Notes: generated by a model not told the origin, from the letters alone. A stretch of 64,000 nt of DNA from CAJQHT01 sp038123275 (GCA_038123275.1 JAYORG010000003.1:98965-162964), one strand, 5' to 3'. Shown: positions 18,772-27,655, counted from the stretch's first letter. Made by a program: numbers and translations.

Positions 18772-18981
18772 CTATTTCTCAGTTAAAATATTTTCAACCT
18801 TTAATTTGGCGTTTGATATCTTTTCTAAACAATTGTTCTTTAATTCTACACCCTTTTGATAAAAATTTACCATATCTTCTAGAGGAACCTGATTATTGCC
18901 TAATTTTTCTACAATTTCCTCTAATTCTTTTAAAGAAGATTCAAAATCTAATTTGTTAATATCCTTGTTATCTTTACTCAT
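18772..18981 (-). CDS. xseB: Exodeoxyribonuclease VII small subunit
   Basis: A 69-residue helical protein with the XseB pattern LDFESSLKELEEIVEKLGNN, then PLEDMVNFYQKGVELKN and a C-terminal helix. It partners XseA in single-strand DNA degradation. xseA is not in the window. The gene starts 2 bases after the purF stop, suggesting translational coupling. Confidence 0.93.
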   Translation of the reverse strand: MSKDNKDINKLDFESSLKELEEIVEKLGNNQVPLEDMVNFYQKGVELKNNCLEKISNAKLKVENILTEK

Positions 18982-18983
18982 AA

Positions 18984-20414
18984 TTATTTTACAAATTGTG
19001 TTAAAGGTGAATTTGATTTATCGGTTAATTTAATTGGATATTGGCCACTAAAGCAAGCATCACAATATTGTGGCTCATTATTATTTCTTTTAGTTTCTCC
19101 AACTGCTTTGTACAAACCACCAATTGAAATATACACTAACTTATCAACCCCAATCATTTTAGTAATTTCTTCTACGCTATGATTAGCTGCCATGAGTTGT
19201 TTTTTACTAGGGGTATCTACACCGTAAAAACAAGGATCAATCGTTGGTGGAGAAGCAATTAACATGTAAATTTCTTTAGCTCCAGCATCTCTAATCATTT
19301 GGGTAATCTTTTTTGAAGTTGTGCCTCTAACTAGACTGTCATCAACTAATATTACTCTTTTGCCTTTTACAACACTAAGATTAGCATTGTGCTTTAACTT
19401 AACGCCAAAATGTCTTATTTTGTCACTAGGCTCGATGAAAGTTCTGCCAACGTAGTGATTTCTAATAATGCCAAGCTCGAAAGGAATTTTTGATTGTTGT
19501 GCATAGCCAATTGCAGCTGGCACCCCAGAATCTGGCACTGGCACAATGATGTCAGCTTTTATTTTAGCTTCTTTGGCCAATTCAATACCAATGTTTTTTC
19601 TCATCTCGTAAACACTTTTATCTTCTAAAACGCTGTCTGGTCTAGCAAAATAAACGTATTCAAAAATACAAAATTTTGGAGTTTCTTTTTTAAATGGTTG
19701 GCTAGATTCAATGCCTTTATCGTTAATAATAAGCATTTCTCCTGGCTTAACATCACGAATAAAATCAGCACCAATAATGTCAAAAGCACATGTTTCGCTA
19801 GCTACCACGCTAGCCCTGCCAATTTTACCTAGAACTAAAGGCCTAACTCCACGTGGATCGCGAATAGCAATAAGACCATTTTTATGTGCAATAACCAAGC
19901 TAAAGGCACCTTCAATTTGATCTACCGCATCAATAATTTTGTCAGTCATTGTTGTTTTTTGACTTGTGGCAATAAGATGAATTATTACCTCTGTATCCAT
20001 TGTGGTTTGGAATATGGCGCCTTTTTTAATTAAAATTTTTCTAAGGGTTTTGGCGTTAGTTAAATTGCCATTATGAGCAACAGCTAAGCAACCAAAGCTA
20101 AATTCAGCAAAAATTGGCTGGTAATTACGAGATGTTTTTTTGCCAGCAGTAGAATAGCGCACATGGCCAATAGCAATATCGCCTTGTAGCTTATCTATTA
20201 CTTGGGGTGAATTGAAATGATCTGAAACTAGGCCATCGGCAAAATGCATGGAAAAATATTTGCGATCACAAGAAACAATACCAGCAGCTTCTTGACCACG
20301 ATGTTGTAGCGCATGCAAACCAAGAGCAGTATTAACGGCAGCATCTTTGCTATTAAAAATAGCAAAAACTCCACATTCTTCTTTTAATTTATCAAGATCA
20401 AATGGTGTTGTCAT
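18984..20414 (-). CDS. purF: Amidophosphoribosyltransferase
   Basis: First committed step of purine synthesis: PRPP plus glutamine to phosphoribosylamine. The N-terminal nucleophile Cys14 lies in KLKEECGVFAIF after a short propeptide. The glutaminase core continues with GLHALQHRGQEAAGI and GHVRYSTAG. The PRTase motif is VILVDDSLVRGTTSKKI. The full 476-residue length supports a functional enzyme. With purE further along the window, it indicates at least partial de novo purine synthesis, which most Rickettsiales lack. Confidence 0.97.
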   Translation of the reverse strand: MTTPFDLDKLKEECGVFAIFNSKDAAVNTALGLHALQHRGQEAAGIVSCDRKYFSMHFADGLVSDHFNSPQVIDKLQGDIAIGHVRYSTAGKKTSRNYQPIFAEFSFGCLAVAHNGNLTNAKTLRKILIKKGAIFQTTMDTEVIIHLIATSQKTTMTDKIIDAVDQIEGAFSLVIAHKNGLIAIRDPRGVRPLVLGKIGRASVVASETCAFDIIGADFIRDVKPGEMLIINDKGIESSQPFKKETPKFCIFEYVYFARPDSVLEDKSVYEMRKNIGIELAKEAKIKADIIVPVPDSGVPAAIGYAQQSKIPFELGIIRNHYVGRTFIEPSDKIRHFGVKLKHNANLSVVKGKRVILVDDSLVRGTTSKKITQMIRDAGAKEIYMLIASPPTIDPCFYGVDTPSKKQLMAANHSVEEITKMIGVDKLVYISIGGLYKAVGETKRNNNEPQYCDACFSGQYPIKLTDKSNSPLTQFVK

Positions 20415-20453
20415 AAATAGCCTTTAAGATTTAGTAGCATTAACCCCTATTAA

Positions 20454-20568
20454 GGGACTGTCCCAAATCAAAAAATTTGGAATTAGAAAAATAAAATCAT
20501 TCACTTTTTCCTTATTTCTGAGTGGAAATTAAGAAAAAATTGAACGATTTTTGATTTGGGACAGACCC
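20454..20568. mobile_element. MITE-like element, 115 bp, with terminal inverted repeats and 5-bp target duplication
   Basis: The left end GGGACTGTCCCAAATCAAAA and right end TTTTGATTTGGGACAGACCC are inverted repeats of about 22 bp with one mismatch. Both ends are flanked by the pentamer ATTAA (20449-20453 and 20569-20573), a plausible target-site duplication. No coding capacity. The interior (20493-20519) recurs at 4791-4817 in the other orientation. The element lies between purF and the DUF1016-nuclease gene. Confidence 0.8.
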
Positions 20569-20715
20569 ATTAATAATGCTACCACAAACTAGCAGCTATC
20601 TTTCTTTTTTGCTAGAACTTTTTTTTAGATATGACAATTATCTATTACATCATTACTTACAAGACCAATTAATTAAATTTTTTACTATTGTACTTGATGC
20701 TTCTTTGGCTTTAGA
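20569..20715. other. AT-rich spacer without a gene, downstream of the DUF1016-nuclease gene
   Basis: The stretch between the MITE-like element and the stop of the nuclease fusion gene holds no gene. A short CTAGCA...TGCTAG inverted repeat followed by a T-run (plus strand, about 20591-20633) is terminator-like, but no plus-strand gene precedes it. Confidence 0.4.
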
Positions 20716-21540
20716 TTAAACCTTACTAGCAAAACCCTCACTTACAATTTGTTCATTTAAATAAACTCCAGTTTGGAATATTTCTGCCTGAGTTGTTTGA
20801 TTAGTTGTCTTAGTTAGTGGATAGAAAATATCTGCTAAATAGCGCCCGTAAATATCAATTTTATTGGTTTTGACAATTACGGTTCCTAAGTTGGCGCTTA
20901 AGTCTCTTAAGTAGTTAAATGATTCTTTGCCCTTTTTAGTTTTTATTTCAGGAGCATTTATTTGATTTAGTCTAACTCTTTGTTTTCTTATTGTTTGAAA
21001 ACCTAAATCTATGTCTAAAAGAAGAGTATCTCCATCAATTACATTGGCTATTGTGGCTTTGTAGAGATAGTTAGGCTTTGTTGGCCTGGTTAATTGAGTA
21101 TCTAAACTTTGGCTTGATTCTTCGCTTCTTATTTTGATGGCTTCTATTAGCTTATTTTTGCTCCAATTTTCTTTTTTGGCCTTTTCTTCTAACTCTACTC
21201 TTAAGTCAGGGCTTTTTAATGCTATTAGGCTTTTGTAATGAGACCAAGATAAATTGCTTAATTGAGGTTGGTTTGGATAAAGTTTAAAAAATTGGACTGA
21301 TCTGCTTAAAGTTGCTTTATCTACCCCTGTTTCTTTACTTACATCTTCTAAAATTAGCCAATAATAATTGCTATTATGCGTTAATTGCTCGTTAGCAATT
21401 CTTTTCCCTACTTGCCAATAAGTTAGCATCATCTGATTTTTAACTAAATCTTCTGCCTTTTTCTTACCATCACTAATTAAAAAAGAAATGTCCTTTACTA
21501 GATTTTGGTAACTAGTTGAATTTAAAATACCCTCTTGCAT
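20716..21540 (-). CDS. DUF1016_N domain fused to a staphylococcal-nuclease-like domain
   Basis: 274 residues. The first half (about 10-130) has the DUF1016/YhcG N-terminal pattern: NQMMLTYWQVGKRIANEQ, SVQFFKLYPNQPQ, LSWSHYKSLIALKSPDLR and the WSKNKLIEAIK end. The second half (about 155-272) is an SNase/thermonuclease domain: VIDGDTLLLDID, RVRLNQINAPEIKTKKGKES and YGRYLADIF supply the usual Asp, Arg, Glu and second Arg. In YhcG proteins DUF1016_N is normally followed by a PD-(D/E)xK nuclease (DUF1016_C); here a different nuclease occupies that place. There is no signal peptide, so it should act inside the cell. The MITE beside it hints at acquisition. A defence or DNA-processing role is inference only. 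Confidence 0.8.
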   Translation of the reverse strand: MQEGILNSTSYQNLVKDISFLISDGKKKAEDLVKNQMMLTYWQVGKRIANEQLTHNSNYYWLILEDVSKETGVDKATLSRSVQFFKLYPNQPQLSNLSWSHYKSLIALKSPDLRVELEEKAKKENWSKNKLIEAIKIRSEESSQSLDTQLTRPTKPNYLYKATIANVIDGDTLLLDIDLGFQTIRKQRVRLNQINAPEIKTKKGKESFNYLRDLSANLGTVIVKTNKIDIYGRYLADIFYPLTKTTNQTTQAEIFQTGVYLNEQIVSEGFASKV

Positions 21541-21563
21541 AAAACCATTAAATTTAATGTTAA

Positions 21564-21606
21564 TAAACTATTAGTTACTTGCTCCCAGAGCAACTAACTA
21601 ATAGTT
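21564..21606. promoter_or_regulatory. 19-bp stem, 3-base loop hairpin between slt and the DUF1016-nuclease gene
   Basis: AAACTATTAGTTA pairs exactly with TAACTAATAGTTT. An inner TTGCTC-CCA-GAGCAA stem stacks on it with one C-C mismatch. It lies 24 bases upstream of the nuclease gene start and downstream of slt on the same strand. There is no T-run right after the stem on the minus strand, so an attenuator, operator or processing site is as likely as a terminator. Confidence 0.6.
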
Positions 21607-21695
21607 TAGTGTAAAAAAGGTTAATTAGTCAAGATTTCTTATTGCTTTAAATATGAATTAGGGATAAGGAAGAGACAAAGGTTAAGTTTAAAGAC

Positions 21696-23762
21696 TTATG
21701 ACATTAAATAATTGTAAACCAATAGGTTTTCCATTACTCTTTGTACATAATTTCTGGTTTCTCCATAAGTAATTAACTCAACCCAATCAATAACTTTATC
21801 TAGATCATTACCATCATAATTTTTGGTGTCACTGTAATCTCTTGGATCATAAAATTCTCTTATCCACCTTTTAGTGGCATTTGGCCCTGCATTGTAAGAA
21901 GCAATTGCTAAAATTTTAGAATCATCAAATTTTTTTAATAATGAATTAACATAATATGAGCCAATTTTAATATTGTAGTCAATGTCACTACCTAACTTAC
22001 GGCTTGAATATTTAATTTTAAGCTTTCTAGCAATTTGCTTAGCAGTGTCAGGCATAACTTGCATAAAGCCCACTGCCCCAGCCGAACTTAAAGCGCCCTT
22101 AGCAAAGCCACTTTCTTGCTTTATTAAAGCATGAATTAAAGCAGCATTTGGATATGACTTAATTTTATCAATAACCTTAAATTGATCATCAATAAAAAAG
22201 ATATTTTTTCTATTAGCATAACGATAAACCTTATGTGTCATTTCATCACCACCAATCTCTTCTACCAACTTGATAATAGCACCAATTTTGCCTTTTGAGT
22301 TAAGGTTTTTAATAACCCCTTTAATAATTTCTAAGGCATCTTCTTTATCATTCATTAAAATTAATAAGTAAGCCACTCTTAAAGCCTGATTGTAAGAGAT
22401 TATCTTTGTGTCATTAGCAGTGATGGTGGGAGCTTTAGGTAAAGCAAAATGATCCAAGAACACCTCATCAGAAATAGTACGATATTTATGAATAGCAACC
22501 TGACCATAAAAATAAGTTGGATATTTTGTGGCAATTTTATACCAACTCATAGCCTTCTCTTTTTCATCCAATGCTTCAAAGGACATTCCCAGCCAATAGG
22601 CAGCTCTAGAAACACTAATAGGATAAGAAACATTATCATGCATATTTCTAAAATGAACTGATGCATCTAAAGGATTATCCAAAAAACGCAAAGCAACCCA
22701 GCCAGCCAGCCATTCAGCCTCTGAAAACTCGTATGAATCAGCATCCAAGCCATGATTACTAATTATTTTGTAAGCCTCTTTATATTTATGCTCTTTTAAT
22801 AACTCGCGACCATAAAGATGTCTTAATTTCCACCATTTTAAAGGATGTTCAATATTTTTAGGAACATTTGATAGTACACTCACCAACTCCTGCACATTAT
22901 CTTGCATATGATAAAATATTGCTCTTCTATATTGCAAATGCTCATTGCCCCTTAATTTTCTTGGAACTGATAAAATAATATTATTAATATATCTTGGATT
23001 TTTACTAATTTTAATTATGGCTGTAAATAATTTTTGATATTGCTCATTTACCAATACAATATTTCTTGCAACAGCTTTAAATTGTCCATCCCATGACAAT
23101 CTATTCATTCTTTCAATATGATCAAATTCATTAAGTTGACCACTATATTTGTACAAAAATTCATCCTCTTCTTTATCTGTAAAATCATGATTAACCCATA
23201 TATCAGAAATTAAAGACTGAACCTTAGCAATAGCTTTTTCTCTACTAGCAAAATCGCCGGAATAATTTTTTAAAAACTCTATCTTTTCTTCTAAAATATA
23301 AAGCTTTGTATCTTTATTTTTAGCAAAAGTTTGAATAAAATAAGGATCATAGCTAGAAGCTGGCACTTCTTTTAAAATTACTAGTTTTTCAACATTATCC
23401 TCTAACTTCTTAATATTTGGAAAATAATCATTATCCATAACAAATCTTGAAATATCACTAAAAGCTATTGATTTGGTTAACTTTTCCTGGCTATATTTAT
23501 TCCATAAAACAATATTTCTTAGCGCCTGGTACAAATGCTTATTGCCCCTTTTCATTACTTCACATTTTTTTAAAGCCTGATCATATTTCTTATTATCAAT
23601 TAATATGGCTACAGTTTTAATGGTTGAAACATCTGTTGAGTTAAGGCCATCCCACATTTGCACCGAAACTTTTCTATTGTCAGCAAAAACTGTTTGGAAG
23701 TTAAAGATACTTAAGAAAAGAAAAGTAAATATTAAAAATAGAAAATGTTCGTTTTTCCTCAT
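21696..23762 (-). CDS. slt: Soluble lytic murein transglycosylase
   Basis: Periplasmic exolytic enzyme that cuts peptidoglycan between MurNAc and GlcNAc, forming 1,6-anhydro ends. It has a signal peptide (about residues 1-27, ending near QTVFA) and a long helical superhelix (about 40-530). The C-terminal SLT domain carries the catalytic Glu (about residue 550) in ALIKQESGFAKGALSSAGAV, then GFMQVMPDTAKQIA and AIASYNAGPNATKRW. 688 residues is typical. It diverges from the NDUFA12 gene. The anhydro-muropeptides it makes would feed NagZ (40943-41911). Confidence 0.95.
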   Translation of the reverse strand: MRKNEHFLFLIFTFLFLSIFNFQTVFADNRKVSVQMWDGLNSTDVSTIKTVAILIDNKKYDQALKKCEVMKRGNKHLYQALRNIVLWNKYSQEKLTKSIAFSDISRFVMDNDYFPNIKKLEDNVEKLVILKEVPASSYDPYFIQTFAKNKDTKLYILEEKIEFLKNYSGDFASREKAIAKVQSLISDIWVNHDFTDKEEDEFLYKYSGQLNEFDHIERMNRLSWDGQFKAVARNIVLVNEQYQKLFTAIIKISKNPRYINNIILSVPRKLRGNEHLQYRRAIFYHMQDNVQELVSVLSNVPKNIEHPLKWWKLRHLYGRELLKEHKYKEAYKIISNHGLDADSYEFSEAEWLAGWVALRFLDNPLDASVHFRNMHDNVSYPISVSRAAYWLGMSFEALDEKEKAMSWYKIATKYPTYFYGQVAIHKYRTISDEVFLDHFALPKAPTITANDTKIISYNQALRVAYLLILMNDKEDALEIIKGVIKNLNSKGKIGAIIKLVEEIGGDEMTHKVYRYANRKNIFFIDDQFKVIDKIKSYPNAALIHALIKQESGFAKGALSSAGAVGFMQVMPDTAKQIARKLKIKYSSRKLGSDIDYNIKIGSYYVNSLLKKFDDSKILAIASYNAGPNATKRWIREFYDPRDYSDTKNYDGNDLDKVIDWVELITYGETRNYVQRVMENLLVYNYLMS

Positions 23763-23889
23763 ACCAAGATTAATATTTTTAGGACTTATGCTAAAATCAA
23801 CTAAGAAATCTGCATATTTTTAATTGATTTGTTCAGAATTCGCTGCTACTTTTTTACTATTACATTAATTAATTTACAATATATTACTG

Positions 23890-24246
23890 ATGAATCTAAT
23901 CAATAAAATAAAAATAAAATTTTCCTGTAATAAAATTGGAATTGATGAATTTGGAAATAGCTATTTTGAACAAAAATCATCACCCAGCATCTCAATAAAG
24001 AAAAAACGCTTCGTCATTTACAGAGGACAAGTAGAAGCTTCAAAAATTCCATCACAATGGCATAGATGGTTGCATTACACTTGCGATGAAGTACCAGTTA
24101 ATATTAATACTCATAAAAATTCTTGGCAAAAAATTCATTTACCCAATTTAACCGGCACAACCTATCAGCATTCTCCAATAAATACTGAAACTAAAAAAAG
24201 AAAAGCTGTTAGCTGTGATTATGAATCTTGGAAACCTAATAATTAA
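23890..24246 (+). CDS. NDUFA12-family complex I accessory subunit
   Basis: Small supernumerary subunit of NADH:ubiquinone oxidoreductase, found in alphaproteobacteria and mitochondria (human NDUFA12/B17.2). The signature runs IGIDEFGNSYFE, RFVIYRGQVEASKIPSQWHRWLHY, SWQKIHLPNLTGT and CDYESWKP in the expected order over 118 residues. Its presence is a strong alphaproteobacterial marker. It is first in a plus-strand set with mlaD and a DUF2155 gene, a conserved neighbourhood. Confidence 0.95.
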   Translation: MNLINKIKIKFSCNKIGIDEFGNSYFEQKSSPSISIKKKRFVIYRGQVEASKIPSQWHRWLHYTCDEVPVNINTHKNSWQKIHLPNLTGTTYQHSPINTETKKRKAVSCDYESWKPNN

Positions 24247-24258
24247 ATAATAATAATA

Positions 24259-24708
24259 ATGAAGAATAATCTCTTTGAAGTAATAGTTGGAACCTTTGTT
24301 TTGCTTAGCGCTATTTACTTTTTTATCTTTTCTTTTAAGCAATCTAACATCGCAACTGGAGATTCCTACAAAATAATTGCAGAATTTGACAATATTGGCG
24401 ATATTGGCAATGGTAGTGATGTTAAAATATCAGGAGTAAAAATAGGAACAGTTGATACTCAAAGCTTAAATTCGCAAACTTACAGAGCTTTATTAACATT
24501 AAACATTAATAATGAAATTGAATTACCGGCAGATTCTTCTGCAAAAATTATGAGTGCTAGCTTACTTGGTGGAAAATTCATCTCCATTGAACCAGGTGCT
24601 GACGAAGAAATTTTAGAAAATGGTGATGCAATAATATTTACTCAATCATCAGTAAATTTTGAAGACTTACTGGGTAAATTCATGTTTGGATCTAAAGAGG
24701 ATAAATAA
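24259..24708 (+). CDS. mlaD: MlaD-type phospholipid transport protein (MCE domain)
   Basis: Substrate-binding protein of the Mla system, which moves phospholipids between the outer and inner membranes. One N-terminal membrane anchor (about residues 4-26) precedes an MCE domain: YKIIAEFDNIGDIGNGSDVKISGVKIGTV, then ELPADSSAKIMSASLLGGKFISIEPG. 149 residues is normal for alphaproteobacterial MlaD. mlaE and mlaF are not in the window. The gene starts 12 bases after the NDUFA12 gene. Confidence 0.92.
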   Translation: MKNNLFEVIVGTFVLLSAIYFFIFSFKQSNIATGDSYKIIAEFDNIGDIGNGSDVKISGVKIGTVDTQSLNSQTYRALLTLNINNEIELPADSSAKIMSASLLGGKFISIEPGADEEILENGDAIIFTQSSVNFEDLLGKFMFGSKEDK

Positions 24709-24709
24709 G

Positions 24710-25162
24710 ATGAATAAATCAATATTAATATTTGCATCTATTATTGCTTTACTTTTTGTAAAATTATCTTTTGCAATGGAGGAGACAATAATAAATAAAA
24801 AACCAAAAAAAACTACCATAAGTCAAATTGATCAATCCAACTTTGTTAATAAAGCAATTTTACAAAGCTTAAATAAAATAACAGCCAAAACCAAAAGGCT
24901 AGAAATTAATGTTGGAGAGGAAATAGAATTTGGCAAATTAGACATATTAATTCATAAATGCTGGAAAGCACCATTATATGAAAAACCAGAAAATAAAATA
25001 TTATTAGAAATCTTTAATAGAGACAGTAATAAAAAGGAAAGAGAGAGAATATTTTACGGATGGATGCTATCCTCAAGCCCTTCTCTATCAAGCTTAGAAC
25101 ATCCTATCTACGACATAACAGCTCTTGAATGTATTAATAATGATAATGAAAATGGCAAATAA
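24710..25162 (+). CDS. DUF2155 domain protein (exported)
   Basis: The start is set at the ATG right after the mlaD stop (1 base between), because that gives a clean signal peptide (MNKSILIFASIIALL..., ending near SFAM). A longer frame starting inside mlaD is unlikely. The C-terminal half is DUF2155: EIEFGKLDILIHKCWKAPLYEKPEN, then FYGWMLSSSPSLSSLEHPIYDITALEC, with a Cys pair that could form a disulfide. Function is unknown. The family is confined mainly to alphaproteobacteria and commonly neighbours the NDUFA12 gene. The stop overlaps the rpe start by 11 bases. Confidence 0.88.
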   Translation: MNKSILIFASIIALLFVKLSFAMEETIINKKPKKTTISQIDQSNFVNKAILQSLNKITAKTKRLEINVGEEIEFGKLDILIHKCWKAPLYEKPENKILLEIFNRDSNKKERERIFYGWMLSSSPSLSSLEHPIYDITALECINNDNENGK

Positions 25163-25811
25163 AATTAAAATTTCTCCTTCAATATTATCAGCCGATTTTG
25201 CTAATTTACAAAGAGACATAGAAGGTATTACTAAAGCTGGAGCCGACTACATACATATTGATGTAATGGATGGCAGTTTTGTTCCTCCAATCACTATTGG
25301 TAGCGACGTAGTAAAATCATTAAAAAAATATTCAACATTACCATTTGATGTTCACTTAATGATTAACAACCCAGATAATCATGTTGAAAATTTTGCCCAA
25401 GCTGGAGCCGATATCATCACTATACACGCAGAAAGCACTACACATTTACATAGGTCAATATCAAAAATTAAAAAACTTGGCAAAAAAGCTGGCGTATCCA
25501 TTGTACCCTCAACTCATGAAGATATTCTTGATTATGTTATTGATGAAATTGATTTAATTTTAATTATGGGCGTTAACCCTGGCTATGGTGGACAAAAATT
25601 TATCAATTCACAATTATCTAAAATTAGAAATTGTCGCCAAAAAATTATTAAATCAGGAAGAAAAATTGAATTAGAAGTAGATGGCGGTGTTAATGAAGAA
25701 ACTGCTAAAGAAATAATTCGTGCTGGTGGAGATGTGCTAGTTGCTGGGTCTTATGTCTTTAACTCTAAAGACTACAAGGAAGCAATCAATAAATTACGTA
25801 ATTCTTATTAG
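25152..25811 (+). CDS. rpe: Ribulose-phosphate 3-epimerase
   Basis: Interconverts ribulose-5-P and xylulose-5-P in the pentose phosphate pathway. I chose the ATG giving MANKIKISPSILSADFANLQ, the standard N-terminus. Longer in-frame starts lie inside the DUF2155 gene. Metal and catalytic residues are visible in YIHIDVMDGSFVPPIT, PFDVHLMI and LEVDGGVNEETA, and the phosphate-binding loop in AGGDVLVAGSYVF. Length about 219 is normal. Confidence 0.96.
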   Translation: MANKIKISPSILSADFANLQRDIEGITKAGADYIHIDVMDGSFVPPITIGSDVVKSLKKYSTLPFDVHLMINNPDNHVENFAQAGADIITIHAESTTHLHRSISKIKKLGKKAGVSIVPSTHEDILDYVIDEIDLILIMGVNPGYGGQKFINSQLSKIRNCRQKIIKSGRKIELEVDGGVNEETAKEIIRAGGDVLVAGSYVFNSKDYKEAINKLRNSY

Positions 25812-25818
25812 TATTAAA

Positions 25819-27168
25819 ATGGGGCAAATAGCTATTTTTGGTATTGGAGTTTCTGGATTATCAACCATAGATTATCTTATTAATAATAAATATCAGATAG
25901 TTGCAATTGATGATAACCAAGAATCTCTAGAAAAGCTAAAAAATAAATACCAAAATCAGCCTAATTTACAACTTTTCCATGACACAGACAAACTTAACTG
26001 GAAAAATATCGATTTCTTAGTAGTTGCCCCAGGTATACCTCTTAAACATCCAAAACCTCATAAAATTATATTATTAGCACAAGAAAATAACTGTAAAATA
26101 ATTGGCGACATAGAGCTATTCTACCTTTTAAATAAAAATAAAAACTTTATTGGAATTACCGGAACTAATGGCAAATCAACAACAACCTCTTTAACTGGTC
26201 ACATTTTTAAAGAAAATAACATCGACTCTCAAATAGGAGGAAATATTGGAATTCCTTGTTTTGATCTTAAAAAATCAGAAAATTATATTTTTGAAATGTC
26301 ATCTTATCAACTAGACTTAAATGATAAAACACATTTTAATATTGCCGCTATCTTAAATATAACTCCTGACCATCTAGATCGCCATAAAAATATGCAAGGC
26401 TATATTGAAGCTAAAAAAAGAATTTTTCTTAATCAAGAAGAAGCCGACGTGGCTCTGCTTAATATTGATGATAAAAATTGCCAAAAAATTTACCAAGAAT
26501 TAAAAAATAATAAAAATTTCAATGGCATAACAATTGCAGTTTCTACAAAAACAAATCAAAAAGACTCTATTTCTTTAATAAATAATCAAATAATTAATAA
26601 TCTTAGCCAAAACACCATTAATTTAGAAGAATTTGATTATTTAAAAGGTGCTCATAATAAGCAAAACATAATTTTTTCCTATGCAATATCTTACTTAAAT
26701 GGAATTGCTGATAATAAAATAATCAATTCCATAAAATCCTTTAAAGGTTTAAAACATCGCTTACAATTTGTAAAAACAATCAATAATATTTCCTTTATTA
26801 ATGACAGTAAGGCTACTAATATTGAATCTGCCTTATGCGCCTTAGAGGCCTATGATAATATATTTTGGATTGCTGGGGGAGAATCCAAAAGTGATGATCT
26901 ATCCTTGTTAAAAAAACATCTACATAAAATAAAAAAAGCCTTTTTAATTGGCAAAGATCAAGAAAAATTTGCTAAATTTTTAAATCAAAATAACATAGAA
27001 AATTATCTTTGCGATAACTTAGATAAAGCCTTTTTAAAAGCAGTTAAAATGGCTAATAAAGAAAAAATTAATATTTTATTATCTCCAGCCTGTGCTTCAT
27101 TTGATCAATGGCCAAATTTTGAAGCAAGAGGAGATCATTTTTGTCAATTAGTTAATAATTTATCATGA
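25819..27168 (+). CDS. murD: UDP-N-acetylmuramoyl-L-alanine--D-glutamate ligase
   Basis: Adds D-Glu to UDP-MurNAc-L-Ala in the cytoplasmic steps of peptidoglycan synthesis. The chosen ATG gives MGQIAIFGIGVSGLSTIDYL, the usual Rossmann start. The longer frame would lie inside rpe. The ATP loop is GITGTNGKSTTTSL; NITPDHLDRHKNM and FINDSKATNIESAL are the central-domain and ligase signatures, and LLSPACASFDQ is in the C-terminal domain. About 449 residues. Its presence outside the usual dcw cluster is notable; the stop overlaps the purE start by 4 bases. Confidence 0.96.
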   Translation: MGQIAIFGIGVSGLSTIDYLINNKYQIVAIDDNQESLEKLKNKYQNQPNLQLFHDTDKLNWKNIDFLVVAPGIPLKHPKPHKIILLAQENNCKIIGDIELFYLLNKNKNFIGITGTNGKSTTTSLTGHIFKENNIDSQIGGNIGIPCFDLKKSENYIFEMSSYQLDLNDKTHFNIAAILNITPDHLDRHKNMQGYIEAKKRIFLNQEEADVALLNIDDKNCQKIYQELKNNKNFNGITIAVSTKTNQKDSISLINNQIINNLSQNTINLEEFDYLKGAHNKQNIIFSYAISYLNGIADNKIINSIKSFKGLKHRLQFVKTINNISFINDSKATNIESALCALEAYDNIFWIAGGESKSDDLSLLKKHLHKIKKAFLIGKDQEKFAKFLNQNNIENYLCDNLDKAFLKAVKMANKEKINILLSPACASFDQWPNFEARGDHFCQLVNNLS

Positions 27169-27653
27169 AAAATAGTAAGGTTGCAGTAATAATGGGTAGT
27201 CAATCAGACTCTCCAACTATGCAAAAAGCAGTTGAAATACTAGAAAATTTTAAAATTGAAACTCAAGTTAATATCGTATCAGCTCATAGAACTCCAGATC
27301 GACTTTATGAATTTTCTAAAAAAGCTCAAGAAAATGGTATAAAAGTTATTATCGCAGGAGCCGGTGGTGCTGCTCATTTACCGGGAATGGTAGCATCTTT
27401 AACTACTTTACCTGTTTTAGGGGTGCCAATTAAAAGTAAATCATTAGATGGTCTAGATAGCCTTTTATCTATTGCACAAATGCCTGCAGGTATTCCAGTT
27501 GCAACCCTAGCAATTGGTGAAGCTGGAGCCAAAAATGCTGCTCTTTTAGCAATTTCTATCTTAGCATTAGAAAATGCTCAAATTAGCAAAAAACTAGATG
27601 AATATAGAAAAAAACAATCTAACCAAGTAAAGTTAAAGCCAGTAAAAGATTAA
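27165..27653 (+). CDS. purE: N5-carboxyaminoimidazole ribonucleotide mutase
   Basis: Rearranges N5-CAIR to CAIR in purine synthesis. The class I signature VAVIMGSQSDSPTMQKAVE opens the protein. SAHRTPDRLYEF carries the catalytic His, and AGAGGAAHLPGMVAS with LGVPIKSKSLDGLDSLLS complete the active site. Full length at 162 residues. purK is not adjacent. Coupled to murD by a 4-base overlap. Confidence 0.97.
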   Translation: MKNSKVAVIMGSQSDSPTMQKAVEILENFKIETQVNIVSAHRTPDRLYEFSKKAQENGIKVIIAGAGGAAHLPGMVASLTTLPVLGVPIKSKSLDGLDSLLSIAQMPAGIPVATLAIGEAGAKNAALLAISILALENAQISKKLDEYRKKQSNQVKLKPVKD

Positions 27654-27655
27654 CC

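Noticed and set aside
20454..20568. Rho-independent terminator for purF
   Set aside because: The element lies upstream of purF (which is on the minus strand), has terminal inverted repeats and a target duplication, and fits a small transposable element better.
24659..24709. Extended N-terminus of the DUF2155 protein beginning inside mlaD
   Set aside because: The extra 17 residues hide the signal peptide. The ATG at 24710 directly follows the mlaD stop and gives a clean export signal.
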